Source: an uncultured bacterium (GTDB lineage: Bacteria > Planctomycetota > UBA1135 > GCA-002686595). Taken from it: a stretch of DNA of 64,000 nt. Made by a program: the position numbers and the translations under genes. Below, in pieces: positions 33,014 to 40,756 of the stretch. Position 1 is the first letter of the stretch. Each line of letters starts with the position of its first letter. The stretch covers positions 1-64,000 of the forward strand of contig CADEGS010000004.1 of the NCBI GenBank assembly GCA_902826945.1, written 5' to 3'. Under the pieces are notes generated by a model. It was not told the origin of the DNA. It saw only the letters and a program-made list of their open reading frames with translations, and ran no database searches.

Positions 33014-33471
33014 TGGCCGAGCCGCGCGAGCTCAGCCTCGACCTGCCGGCCGTGCACCGCGGCGTGAGCGTCGCGCGCAGCCTGGCGCGGCGGTTCGCGC
33101 GCCTGGAGGGGCTGGAGCAGCGCGACGCCGACACGCTCCTGCTCGTGCTCTCGGAGCTGCTGGCGAACGCCGTCGACCACGGCGGCGGCGAGGCCGCTCT
33201 GAGCGAGGAGAGCTGGAACGGCCACGTGCGCATGCGCGCCAGCGTGCGGCTCGGCGACGCCGGCTGGAGCGTCACGGTCACCGACCAGGGCGGTGGCGAC
33301 CCCGACGCGCTGCGCGACCTGCTCGCGACGGGCGAGGAGCCCGACCTCGAGGACGAGCGCGGGCGCGGCATCTACCTGATCCGCCGCATGACCGACGAGC
33401 TCGCGATCGAGCGCTCGCCCGACGGCCGCGGCCTCGAGATCGTCGCCACGCGGCGCTACGAGGCGGGGTGA
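33013..33471 (+). CDS. Anti-sigma-factor-type serine kinase / HATPase (RsbW/SpoIIAB-like)
   Basis: A 152-residue soluble protein of the GHKL ATPase class. The N-box is LSELLANAVDHG (near residues 50-61), the G1 box is TDQGGGDPDALR and the G2 box is RGRGIYLIRRM. Those match RsbW/BtrW proteins, which bind a sigma factor or phosphorylate a STAS anti-anti-sigma. No sigma factor, STAS antagonist or phosphatase adjoins it, so its partner is elsewhere. It is tightly coupled to nadC upstream (1-nt overlap) and to the VanZ-like gene downstream (GTGA overlap). A histidine kinase role is unlikely because there is no His-containing dimerisation domain. Confidence 0.86.
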   Translation: MAEPRELSLDLPAVHRGVSVARSLARRFARLEGLEQRDADTLLLVLSELLANAVDHGGGEAALSEESWNGHVRMRASVRLGDAGWSVTVTDQGGGDPDALRDLLATGEEPDLEDERGRGIYLIRRMTDELAIERSPDGRGLEIVATRRYEAG

Positions 33472-34031
33472 GCGCGCGGGGTCGGCCTGCGCCGACCGCG
33501 CACGGAGCGATGGCGGCAGCCACGGGGTTCTCGCTGGTGCGCGCGCTGCGGCGCGCCGGGCTGTGGCTCGTGCGCCGGCCGGCGCTGCCGCTCCTCGCGG
33601 CGCCGCTCGCCTGGATGGGGCTCGTGTGGCTCCTGAGCTCGCAGCGGATCGACGCGCCGGGCGGCGCGCACGGGCTGTGGGCCTTCCTCGGCAACCTGGC
33701 GCACGCGCCGCTCTTCGGCACGCTGGCGCTCCTGTGGACGGCCTTCCTGCTGCGCGGCCGCGACGGCTGGCCCGCGCTCGGGCCGCGCGTGCGCGCGGCG
33801 GTGCTGCTCCTCGTCGGGGGCTACGGCGTGATCGACGAGCTGCACCAGCGCTCGACCGGCGGGCGGCACGCCTCGGCGATGGACGTCGTGACCGACCTCG
33901 TCGCCGCGCAGTGCGTCCTGTGGATCGTCGGCTCGCTGGGGCGCGACGCGCGCGAGGGAGCCCTGTGGGCGCGGCTGGCGGCGGGGATCGCGCTGTGCTC
34001 GGCCGTCGCCTGGGTGGGCACGTACCGGTAG
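33468..34031 (+). CDS. VanZ-like membrane protein
   Basis: A 187-residue protein with four likely membrane helices. The conserved VanZ block is GVIDELHQRSTGGRH followed by SAMDVVTDLVAA (near residues 122-148); it carries the Asp, Glu, His and Gln pattern typical of the family. VanZ in enterococci raises teicoplanin resistance, but most bacterial VanZ-like proteins are uncharacterised. The GTG at 33468 overlaps the preceding stop by 4 bp; an ATG at 33510 would remove a non-hydrophobic 14-residue head and is an alternative. Probably the third gene of a nadC operon. Confidence 0.83.
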   Translation: MSARGRPAPTAHGAMAAATGFSLVRALRRAGLWLVRRPALPLLAAPLAWMGLVWLLSSQRIDAPGGAHGLWAFLGNLAHAPLFGTLALLWTAFLLRGRDGWPALGPRVRAAVLLLVGGYGVIDELHQRSTGGRHASAMDVVTDLVAAQCVLWIVGSLGRDAREGALWARLAAGIALCSAVAWVGTYR

Positions 34032-34074
34032 GGGCGGCGCGACCGGCGCCCTCGAATCGGGGCGGCGCGGCGCG

Positions 34075-34080
34075 TACGAT
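34075..34080 (+). promoter_or_regulatory. Candidate -10 box of purB
   Basis: TACGAT in GCGTACGATCCG ends 7 nt before the TTG at 34088, an arrangement for leaderless transcription. Confidence 0.45.
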
Positions 34081-34087
34081 CCGCGCC

Positions 34088-35524
34088 TTGACGCACGACG
34101 TCGACAGCTACCAGAGCCCGCTCTCGACCCGCTACGCCAGCCGGGCGATGCGGCACGTGTTCTCGGACGCGCGCCGCTTCGCGACCTGGCGGCGGCTGTG
34201 GCTGGCGCTGGCCGAGGCCGAGCGCGAGCTGGGCCTGGCGATCGACGCGGAGCAGCTCGCCGAGCTGCGCGCGCACCTGGACGACGTCGACTTCGAGCTG
34301 GCCGAGCGCTACGAGCGCGAGCTGCGCCACGACGTGATGGCGCACGTGCACGCCTGGGGCGAGCAGTGCCCGCGCGCGCGCGGGATCATCCACCTCGGCG
34401 CGACCTCGTGCTTCGTCACCGACAACAGCGAGCTGATCGCGATGCGCGACGCGCTGGCGCTCGTGCGCGACCAGCTCGTGCGCGTCGCGCGCCGCCTGCG
34501 CGACTTCGCCCTGCGCTGGAAGGACCAGCCCGCGCTGGGCCTGACGCACGGCCAGCCGGCGCAGGCGACCACCGTCGGCAAGCGCGCCACGCTGTGGCTG
34601 CAGGACGTGTGCTTCAACCTGGTCGACCTCGAGCACGCCGCGGCGCAGATCCGCTTCCGCGGCGTCAAGGGCACGACCGGCACGCAGGCCTCCTTCCTCG
34701 AGCTCTTCGACGGCGACCACGAGAAGGTGCGCGCGCTCGACCGCGCCGTCACGGCCAAGATGGGCTTCGAGCGCACCTTCGCCGTCACCGGCCAGACCTA
34801 CCCGCGCCAGCTCGACTTCCGCGTGCTGCAGGTGCTCTCGTGCGCGGCGCAGTCGGCGGCCAAGTTCGCGCTGGACGTGCGCCTGTCGGCCTCGCGCCGC
34901 GAGCTCGAGGAGCCCTTCGAGGCGAAGCAGATCGGCTCCTCGGCCATGCCCTGGAAGCGCAACCCGATGCGCTGCGAGCGCATCGGCGCGCTGGCGCGCT
35001 ACGTGCTCTCCGCCCTCGACAACGCCGCGCACACCGCGGCCAACCAGTGGTTCGAGCGCACGCTCGACGACTCCGCCAACCGCCGCATCGCGATCGCCGA
35101 GTCCTTCCTCGCCACCGACGCGATCCTCGAGCTGTGGACGAACGTCGCCGGCGGCCTGGTCGTGCACCCCGCCGTGGTCGAGCGCCACCTGCGCGAGGAG
35201 CTGCCCTTCCTGGCCTCCGAGCACCTGCTGATGGACGCCGTGAAGCGCGGGGCCGACCGCCAGGACGCGCACGAGCGCCTGCGCGTGCTCGCGCGGCGCG
35301 CCTCCGAGCGCATCCACGCCGGCGAGCCGAACCCGCTGCGCGGGCTGCTCGCGGAGGACCCGCTCTTCGCCGGCGGCGCGGGGGACCTCGAGCGCCTGCT
35401 CGACCCCCGCCGCTACGTCGGCCGCGCGAGCGAGCAGGTGGTCGAGTTCGTCGAGGCCGAGGTGGACCCGCTGCTGGCGCGCCACGCGGCCGTCCCCGAG
35501 CGCCCGGGCGAGGTGCGGGTCTGA
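34088..35524 (+). CDS. purB: Adenylosuccinate lyase
   Basis: This 478-residue homotetrameric enzyme removes fumarate from SAICAR and from adenylosuccinate in purine synthesis. Signatures are HDVMAHVHAWGEQCP (about residues 80-94), IIHLGATSCFVTDN, the TLTHGQPAQ-like LTHGQPAQATTVGKR, and the flexible active-site loop IGSSAMPWKRNPMRCERI with its catalytic Ser. FERTLDDSANRRI follows. The length suits the longer (eukaryote-like) class. The TTG at 34088 is preferred, since it stands directly after the TACGAT box and begins shortly before the conserved YQSPLSTRYAS. Other purine genes are absent from the window. Confidence 0.96.
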   Translation: MTHDVDSYQSPLSTRYASRAMRHVFSDARRFATWRRLWLALAEAERELGLAIDAEQLAELRAHLDDVDFELAERYERELRHDVMAHVHAWGEQCPRARGIIHLGATSCFVTDNSELIAMRDALALVRDQLVRVARRLRDFALRWKDQPALGLTHGQPAQATTVGKRATLWLQDVCFNLVDLEHAAAQIRFRGVKGTTGTQASFLELFDGDHEKVRALDRAVTAKMGFERTFAVTGQTYPRQLDFRVLQVLSCAAQSAAKFALDVRLSASRRELEEPFEAKQIGSSAMPWKRNPMRCERIGALARYVLSALDNAAHTAANQWFERTLDDSANRRIAIAESFLATDAILELWTNVAGGLVVHPAVVERHLREELPFLASEHLLMDAVKRGADRQDAHERLRVLARRASERIHAGEPNPLRGLLAEDPLFAGGAGDLERLLDPRRYVGRASEQVVEFVEAEVDPLLARHAAVPERPGEVRV

Positions 35525-35582
35525 CCGCGCACGGATGCCCCCCGCCCGAGCCCTCCGATTTCCGTCCGCTCCGCCGGCGCGG

Positions 35583-35648
35583 TATCGTTCTCCGGCGGCT
35601 TCCCGCCACGCAACGACGCTCGCCCCGACGCGACCCCTGCGGGGGTCG
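35583..35648 (+). promoter_or_regulatory. Candidate promoter and leader hairpin before the TIM-barrel gene
   Basis: TATCGT (35583-35588) could be a -10 box. In the following leader CGACCCC (35631-35637) pairs with GGGGTCG (35642-35648), and a C-run follows just before the GTG at 35681. The hairpin could control translation, but no riboswitch class was recognised. Confidence 0.35.
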
Positions 35649-35680
35649 GAAAGGTCTTCCCCCCCCTTCCGCCGTTCGCC

Positions 35681-36604
35681 GTGACGACCCCCGGGATTCC
35701 CAACGACTACGCGCTGTCCACGACGTGCTTCGGGACGCGGCTCGGGAACATCCAGGACCAGATCTTCGCCGCGGTGGGGATGGGCTTCCGCAAGATCGAG
35801 CTGGGACTGGTCGAGAGCCCCCCGTCGATGGAAGGGCTCGAGGAGTCGCAGCGCGAGACGGGCGTCTCGATCCCCTCGATCGTGGCCGGCTGCCGCGACG
35901 CGCTGAACGGGCGCTCGCTGGCCGTGGACCGGCTCGGCAGCCTCTCGGCCGAGGAGTGCGAGCGCGCGCTCAACTCCGTGCGCCGCCACGTGCGCCTGGC
36001 GCAGGCCTGGGGCTGCCGCACGATCGTCGTGCGCGGCACCAAGGTCGAGGACGAGCGGCTGCGCGCCGAGGCGCACGGCCTCGAGACGCAGATCGCGCGC
36101 CACGGCCTGACCGACGAGCTGAAGGAGCAGGTGCTCGCCTTCGTGCTGCGCCTGCCGCGCGCCTGCCAGAAGCAGGCCGAGCAGATGTGCCGCTCGCTCT
36201 TCACGCTGCGCCAGGAGCACCCCGACGTCGTGTTCGCGCTCGAGCCCGGGCGCGACCTCGACGACCTCCTGTGCCACGAGGTGATGGGCTGGGTGCTCGA
36301 CGACCTCGACGGGCGCGGGCTCGCCTACTGGCACGACGTCGGCCGCATCCACCTGCGCGAGCGGCTGGGCCTGCCCGCGCAGGGTCGCTGGCTCGAGTCC
36401 TTCGCCGCGCGCATGGTCGGCATCCACCTGCAGGACGCGAGCGAGGAGCAGGCCGAGATGCCGCTCGGCCTGGGCGAGGTGGACTTCAAGCTGCTGGCCG
36501 AGTACGTGCCGCGGCAGGCCGAGCGCGTGCTCGAGATCGGCCCGCGCCACGGGCGCGCCGAGATCCTGGCCTCGGTGCGCTTCCTGATGGACAACGGCTT
36601 CTGA
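35681..36604 (+). CDS. Sugar-phosphate isomerase/epimerase-like TIM-barrel protein
   Basis: A 307-residue soluble protein of the xylose-isomerase-like barrel class. Expected metal and substrate residues can be matched: Glu in FALEPGRDLDDLL, Asp and His in YWHDVGRIHL, His in GIHLQDASEE, and Glu in VLEIGPRHG. MPLGLGEVDFKLL is the usual barrel motif before the last strand. The family covers isomerases, epimerases and endonuclease IV; which reaction it performs is not clear. It starts with GTG after a structured leader. It stands alone between purB and the DHH-thiD pair. Confidence 0.8.
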   Translation: MTTPGIPNDYALSTTCFGTRLGNIQDQIFAAVGMGFRKIELGLVESPPSMEGLEESQRETGVSIPSIVAGCRDALNGRSLAVDRLGSLSAEECERALNSVRRHVRLAQAWGCRTIVVRGTKVEDERLRAEAHGLETQIARHGLTDELKEQVLAFVLRLPRACQKQAEQMCRSLFTLRQEHPDVVFALEPGRDLDDLLCHEVMGWVLDDLDGRGLAYWHDVGRIHLRERLGLPAQGRWLESFAARMVGIHLQDASEEQAEMPLGLGEVDFKLLAEYVPRQAERVLEIGPRHGRAEILASVRFLMDNGF

Positions 36605-36648
36605 GGCCGGCGCGGGACGCCCCGCGAGGCGCCGGCCGCCCCCGGTGC

Positions 36649-36654
36649 TAGGAT
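36649..36654 (+). promoter_or_regulatory. Candidate -10 box of the DHH-thiD operon
   Basis: TAGGAT in GTGCTAGGATGCG. An ATG at 36653 lies within this box and so cannot be the start if the box is used. The ATG at 36701 would have a leader of about 40 nt. Confidence 0.42.
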
Positions 36655-36700
36655 GCGCGCCGTCGGGCCGGCTCGACGCCGCTCGGGACCCCTGCTGCCC

Positions 36701-37837
36701 ATGAACCCAGGCGCCGAAGAGCCTGGCGCCCCGGCGCCGGCCAACGTCCCGCTCGTGCAGACGCTCACGCCGGGCCTGCGCCCCGTGGACCACCTGCGGC
36801 GCGTGCTGGCCGACACCAGCCGGCCGTGGGGGCCGGGCGGGCTCCTGGTGCTGACGCACAAGAGCCCCGACCCCGACGCGCTCGGCGCGATGGCGGGCCT
36901 GGGCTTCCTGCTCGAGCGCGCCTTCGGCCTCAAGTACGAGATCGCGACCACCGGCCGCATCTTCCGCGCCGAGAACATGGCGATGGTGCGCGAGCTCGGC
37001 TTCCAGTTCGCCGACTACCACGCGATCGACCCGGCGAGCTACACCGCGGCGCTCCTGGTGGACACGCAGCCCTTGTTCGGGCACACGCTCCTGCCCGAGG
37101 GCCTGCCGATCCTGGCCGTGTTCGACCACCACGAGCCGCCCGCGCGCGGCGCGCCGACGGTGCCGGTGCCGCACTTCGACCTGCGGCTCGGGCTGGGCGC
37201 GACCTCGACCCTGATCTACGAGTACATCCGCGACGCCGACCTCGAGCTCGACGCGCGCACGGCGACCGCGCTGTGCTGCGGCGTGCGCTTCGACACGGGC
37301 GACCTCTCGAACCACGCGACGGCGCTCGACATCGAGGCCTTCCACCAGACCTTCCGCCACGCCGACCGGCGCATGCTGGCGCGCATCAGCCGGCCCAGCC
37401 TGCCGCCGACGTACTACCGCGAGCTGCACCGCGCGCTGTCGCTCGCGCGCCGCTACGGTCCGCTCGCCTACTGCCTCCTGGGCCGCGTCAGCAACCCCGA
37501 GTCGGTGGCGGAGATGGCCGACTTCTTCCTGCGCCTCGAGGGCTCGCAGTGGTCGTTCGTCGGCGGCGCGTACCAGAGCGTCTACCACCTCTCGCTGCGC
37601 ACCGCGATCGGCTTCCAGGACGCCTACCCGCTGATGGAGCGCATCCTGGCCGGCGAGGGCTCGTTCGGCGGGCGCGGCTCGGTCGCCGGCGGCCAGATCC
37701 CGCTCGAGAACGGCGACGAGGCCGCGCTCGCCGCGTTGCAGCGCCGGCTGCGCAAGCGCGCGCTGGCGCTGGTCGATCCCGAGGCGCTGGGCGGGGACGA
37801 CAAGAACACCGGCGTGCGCCTGACGCGCCTGCCGTGA
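36701..37837 (+). CDS. DHH-family phosphoesterase
   Basis: A 378-residue protein of the NrnA/RecJ-type DHH class. Motif I is LVLTHKSPDPDALGAMAG, motif II AALLVDTQP and motif III VFDHHEPP, the DHH signature that binds manganese. Near residues 205-211 comes GVRFDTGDL. The C-terminal DHHA1-like part ends with FGGRGSVAGGQIPL, where the common GGHxxAAG has Arg for His. Known relatives hydrolyse nanoRNAs, pAp or cyclic dinucleotide products. The start at 36701 was preferred over 36653, which overlaps the promoter. Its stop overlaps the thiD start (GTGA). Confidence 0.85.
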   Translation: MNPGAEEPGAPAPANVPLVQTLTPGLRPVDHLRRVLADTSRPWGPGGLLVLTHKSPDPDALGAMAGLGFLLERAFGLKYEIATTGRIFRAENMAMVRELGFQFADYHAIDPASYTAALLVDTQPLFGHTLLPEGLPILAVFDHHEPPARGAPTVPVPHFDLRLGLGATSTLIYEYIRDADLELDARTATALCCGVRFDTGDLSNHATALDIEAFHQTFRHADRRMLARISRPSLPPTYYRELHRALSLARRYGPLAYCLLGRVSNPESVAEMADFFLRLEGSQWSFVGGAYQSVYHLSLRTAIGFQDAYPLMERILAGEGSFGGRGSVAGGQIPLENGDEAALAALQRRLRKRALALVDPEALGGDDKNTGVRLTRLP

Positions 37838-38619
37838 CCGGCCGCGTCGTGCTCGTCGTCGCGGGGCACGACCCCACGGGCGGCGCGGGCGTGGACGCCG
37901 ACCGCGAGGCGCTGGCGCGCGCGGGCCTCGCGGCCGCCTGCGTCGTCACGGCCTGGACGAGCCAGGACGGCCGCCGCGTGCGCGCCCTCGGCGCGCGGCC
38001 GGTGGCGAGCTGGCTGGTCGAGGCGCGCGCGCGCCTCGCGCCCGCGCCGCTCGCGCTCAAGGCGGGCCTGCTGCCCGGCGCGGCGCACGTGCGCGCGTTC
38101 GCGGCGCTCGTGGACGAGCTCGCGGCGGCGGGCGAGCGGCCGCCGGTGGTCGTCGATCCCGTGCTCGCGGCCTCGGGCGGCGAGCCGTTCCTGGACGACG
38201 AGGGCCGCGCCGCGCTCCTGGAGGAGCTGGTCGCGCGCGGCGTCGTGCTCACGCCCAACCTGCCCGAGGCGGCCGCGCTCGCCGGGCGGAGCGAGGAGGA
38301 GCTCGCGCGCTCGGACGAGGCGCGGCTCGCCGCGGCGCGCGCGCTCGTCGACCGCGGCGCGCGCGCGGTCGTGCTCAAGGGCGGCCACGCGCGCGAGGAC
38401 CCCGCGCGCGACCTGCTCCTCGAGCGGGACGGCGCGCCCTTGTGGCTGGCGCACGCGCGCGTCCCCGGCGCGCGCCTGCACGGCTCGGGCTGCCGCTTCG
38501 CGAGCGCGCTGTGCGCCGGCCTCGCGCGCGGCCGGCCGCTGGCCGAGGCCGCGCGCGAGGCCGGCGCGTGGCTGGCCGAGCGCCTGCGCGCCGCGGGCGC
38601 CGCGGCTGCGCGCTCCTAG
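37834..38619 (+). CDS. thiD: Hydroxymethylpyrimidine (phosphate) kinase
   Basis: This 261-residue ribokinase-fold enzyme phosphorylates HMP and HMP phosphate for thiamine synthesis. The substrate loop AGHDPTGGAGVDAD is at residues 9-22, VVDPVLAASGGE gives the nucleotide side, LTPNLPEAAAL is typical, and the anion hole is HGSGCRFASAL near the C-terminus with the ThiD-type Cys. The GTG at 37834 overlaps the upstream stop by 4 bp. Other thiamine genes are not in the window. The identity of the ThiD branch is firm, though a pyridoxine-kinase-like role cannot be fully excluded. Confidence 0.9.
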   Translation: MTGRVVLVVAGHDPTGGAGVDADREALARAGLAAACVVTAWTSQDGRRVRALGARPVASWLVEARARLAPAPLALKAGLLPGAAHVRAFAALVDELAAAGERPPVVVDPVLAASGGEPFLDDEGRAALLEELVARGVVLTPNLPEAAALAGRSEEELARSDEARLAAARALVDRGARAVVLKGGHAREDPARDLLLERDGAPLWLAHARVPGARLHGSGCRFASALCAGLARGRPLAEAAREAGAWLAERLRAAGAAAARS

Positions 38620-38632
38620 CGCGGGCCGCCGC

Positions 38633-39766
38633 TCAGCCGTCCATCCTCCCGACGCGCACCTCGCGCGACCCGATCGGGAGCGTGTAGAGGCTGCCGTCGT
38701 CCGCGATCGACCAGCCGTCGGGGCGCACGCGGTCCACGCCGCGCGCGAAGAGCTGGCGCGGCAGCCAGCCGTCGGGCGCGGGCAGCAGGTGGTAGAAGGC
38801 CAGGTGCACGACGCCCGCGTCGTTCGCGAGGCGCGCAGCCTCCTCCGGCGCGATGTGGTAGTCCTGCACGTCGTGCAGGATGGCCTGCGTGCGGCCGCGC
38901 TCCGCCGCGCCGGCAGCGTTCTCGAGCGTGCGCGTCATCGAGCGCGAGATCGCCTCCGAGACGAGCAGGTCCGCGCCCGCCGCGTGCGTGGCGAGCGGCG
39001 CGTGGTCCTTCAGGTCGCCGGTCACGACCGCCGAGCGTCCCTCGTAGTCGAAGCGGTAGGCGTAGGCCGGCTCGATCGGCGCGTGGTCCACCTCGATCGC
39101 GGTGATGCGCAGCTTGCCGTCGTCGTACACGAGCGCCGTGCGGTCCTTGGCCGCGCTCGGCGGGCCGTCGAGCGCGACGGTGACGGCCTCGAGGCCCCAG
39201 CTCGCCGACGGCATGACCTCTTCGCCGTGATGCGCGGTGCGGTAGCCCTGGTCGAGGCGGTAGGCCTGGTTGAAGCCGTCCACGACGGACGCGACGCCCG
39301 GACCGCCGTAGACGCGCAGCGGCTCGGGCCGGCCGCCGGCCCAGGTCTGGAGCTGCAGCTCGCCCAGGTCGCCGATGTGGTCGGAGTGGAAGTGCGTCAG
39401 GAGCACGCCGCCGATGCGCGCCAGCGGGATGCCCCACAGGAGCAGGTTCTCGACCGACTCCGGCCCCGAGTCCACGACCCAGAAGCGTCCGCCGGCGAAG
39501 ACGACCACGCTCGCCTTGGCGCGCGCGGCGCTCGGCAGCGGCGCGGAGGAGCCGGCGACGGCGACGCGCAGCGCGTCCTCCGCGAGCGGGGCGGTGTTCG
39601 TGCGCGCCGACATGCGCTCGGCCGCGCGGTCGAAGATCGCCTGCTGCACGGCGGGCACGTGGAGCGCGACGGCGAGCGTCGCCGCGAGCGCGGCCGCGCC
39701 GCCGAGGAGGAAGCGCCAGGCGCGGCGAGCCCGAGGCGGCGCGCCGCCGCCTCGGGAGCGACCCAA
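38633..39766 (-). CDS. Membrane-anchored metallo-beta-lactamase-fold hydrolase (RNase Z-like branch)
   Basis: A 377-residue protein with one N-terminal membrane helix (near residues 17-36) and an extracytoplasmic hydrolase domain. The zinc motif is THFHSDHIGDL; further ligands are in GDLKDHAP and EVDHAPIEP, and a late His is in LAFYHLL. RLDQGYRTAHHGEEV is typical of a family of periplasmic hydrolases with unknown substrate. The start used is a TTG at 39766. A second, out-of-frame N-terminus with its own hydrophobic segment lies upstream (39767-39864), so the real 5' end may be frameshifted. It is last in the operon with the DJ-1-like, outer-membrane and NHLP-like genes. It ends 13 nt from the convergent thiD. 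Confidence 0.8.
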   Translation of the reverse strand: MGRSRGGGAPPRARRAWRFLLGGAAALAATLAVALHVPAVQQAIFDRAAERMSARTNTAPLAEDALRVAVAGSSAPLPSAARAKASVVVFAGGRFWVVDSGPESVENLLLWGIPLARIGGVLLTHFHSDHIGDLGELQLQTWAGGRPEPLRVYGGPGVASVVDGFNQAYRLDQGYRTAHHGEEVMPSASWGLEAVTVALDGPPSAAKDRTALVYDDGKLRITAIEVDHAPIEPAYAYRFDYEGRSAVVTGDLKDHAPLATHAAGADLLVSEAISRSMTRTLENAAGAAERGRTQAILHDVQDYHIAPEEAARLANDAGVVHLAFYHLLPAPDGWLPRQLFARGVDRVRPDGWSIADDGSLYTLPIGSREVRVGRMDG

Positions 39767-39864
39767 AGGACGGCGGCGGCGGCGAGGAAGAGGACGGCGG
39801 CGAGCGAGACGGCGAGGCGGGCGAGGGTCTTCACGGGAGGGATCGATTCGGAGTGACGGTTCAT
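39767..39864 (-). pseudogene. Out-of-frame N-terminal coding segment before the MBL gene
   Basis: Starting with ATG at 39864 (23 nt after the DJ-1-like stop), this frame reads MNRHSESIPPVKTLARLAVS, then a strong hydrophobic run LAAVLFLAAAAVLWV and PEAAARRLG. The frame differs from that of the MBL gene; coding character passes to the other frame near 39740-39770. It could be a frameshift (real or an assembly error) that split one N-terminus, or a remnant of a duplicated anchor. The MBL frame has a complete anchor of its own. Confidence 0.35.
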
Positions 39865-39887
39865 CGGGAGAAGGAGGATGGAGAGGC

Positions 39888-40733
39888 TCACGCGGGCGAG
39901 CGCTCGGCGGACGCCGCGGCGTCCTTGGCGAGCACGCGCTGCATCATCCGCCGGGCCACCATCGGCCCGGCGTTCTGGTTCTGGCCGGTGACGAGGTCGC
40001 CGTCCTCGACCCAGTGGTTGGCGAGGAAGTCGCGCAGCGGGTGGCGCGCGCACTCGAAGCGCGCGCCGGCCGCGCGCAGCGCCGACTCGGGGTGCAGCGG
40101 CGTGATCGAGACCCCGAGCTGGCGCACCTGGCGGTCGGTGACGGCGGTCAGCCGCCGTCCCTCCACGACCAGCTCGCCGTCGGGCCGGCGCGCGCGCAAG
40201 AGGCCGAGCGGCCCGTGGCAGATGCCGCCGAGCACGCGGCCGGCCGCGAAGGCGGCGCTCATCGCCGCGCCCAGCGCCTCGGACTGGCCGAGGTCGAACG
40301 CGGCGCCCCAGCCGCCGGCCAGGTAGACGAGGTCGTAGGACGCGGCGTCGACTTCTGCGATCGCGAGCGAGGCGGCGAGCTGCGCGCGCAGCGCGTCGTC
40401 GGCGAGCATGCGGTCGTCGTCCCGCGTGCGCAGCGCCGGCTTCATCGAGAGCGGATCGACGGGCACGAGGCCGCCCGCGGGGCTCGCGACGTCCACGCGC
40501 ATGCCGGCGTCCAGGAAGGCGTAGTAGGGCACGGTCAGCTCGGAGCCGAAGACGCCCGTCGGCACGCCGACGTCGAGCGCGCCGTGGTTCGTCGCGACGC
40601 ACAGGGCCGAGCGGCCGTGCAGGTCGAGCGGGAGGCCGTCCGCGTCGTCGGGGTGGACGCCGAGGCGGCGCAGCAGCGCGCGGCCGGCGCGTGCCGCGGC
40701 GGAGGGACGGGGGTCGAGCAGGCGTTCCGGCAC
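39888..40733 (-). CDS. DJ-1/PfpI superfamily protein, Hsp31/glyoxalase III-like
   Basis: A 281-residue soluble protein. The nucleophile elbow GGICHGPLGLL carries the superfamily Cys (near residue 172); an acidic residue stands in GVFGSELTVPYYAF, as in Hsp31-type proteins, and DLVYLAGGWGAAFDL is the usual strand-turn before the elbow. The length and the N-terminal extension (DLHGRSALCVATNHGALD) fit Hsp31-like chaperone/glyoxalase III proteins better than small DJ-1. A third catalytic residue could not be placed securely. The start is GTG at 40733, with AGGAG 8 nt before it; longer frames are shadow sequence. It is third in the NHLP-OMP-DJ-1-MBL operon. Confidence 0.82.
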   Translation of the reverse strand: MPERLLDPRPSAAARAGRALLRRLGVHPDDADGLPLDLHGRSALCVATNHGALDVGVPTGVFGSELTVPYYAFLDAGMRVDVASPAGGLVPVDPLSMKPALRTRDDDRMLADDALRAQLAASLAIAEVDAASYDLVYLAGGWGAAFDLGQSEALGAAMSAAFAAGRVLGGICHGPLGLLRARRPDGELVVEGRRLTAVTDRQVRQLGVSITPLHPESALRAAGARFECARHPLRDFLANHWVEDGDLVTGQNQNAGPMVARRMMQRVLAKDAAASAERSPA

Positions 40734-40756
40734 GGGAGTGACTCCTGGGCGAGGGC

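Noticed and set aside
39753..39764. The word GGGAGCGACCCA here and again near 44180 as a mobile repeat
   Set aside because: The similarity stops after 12 bases and is expected by chance in such GC-rich sequence.
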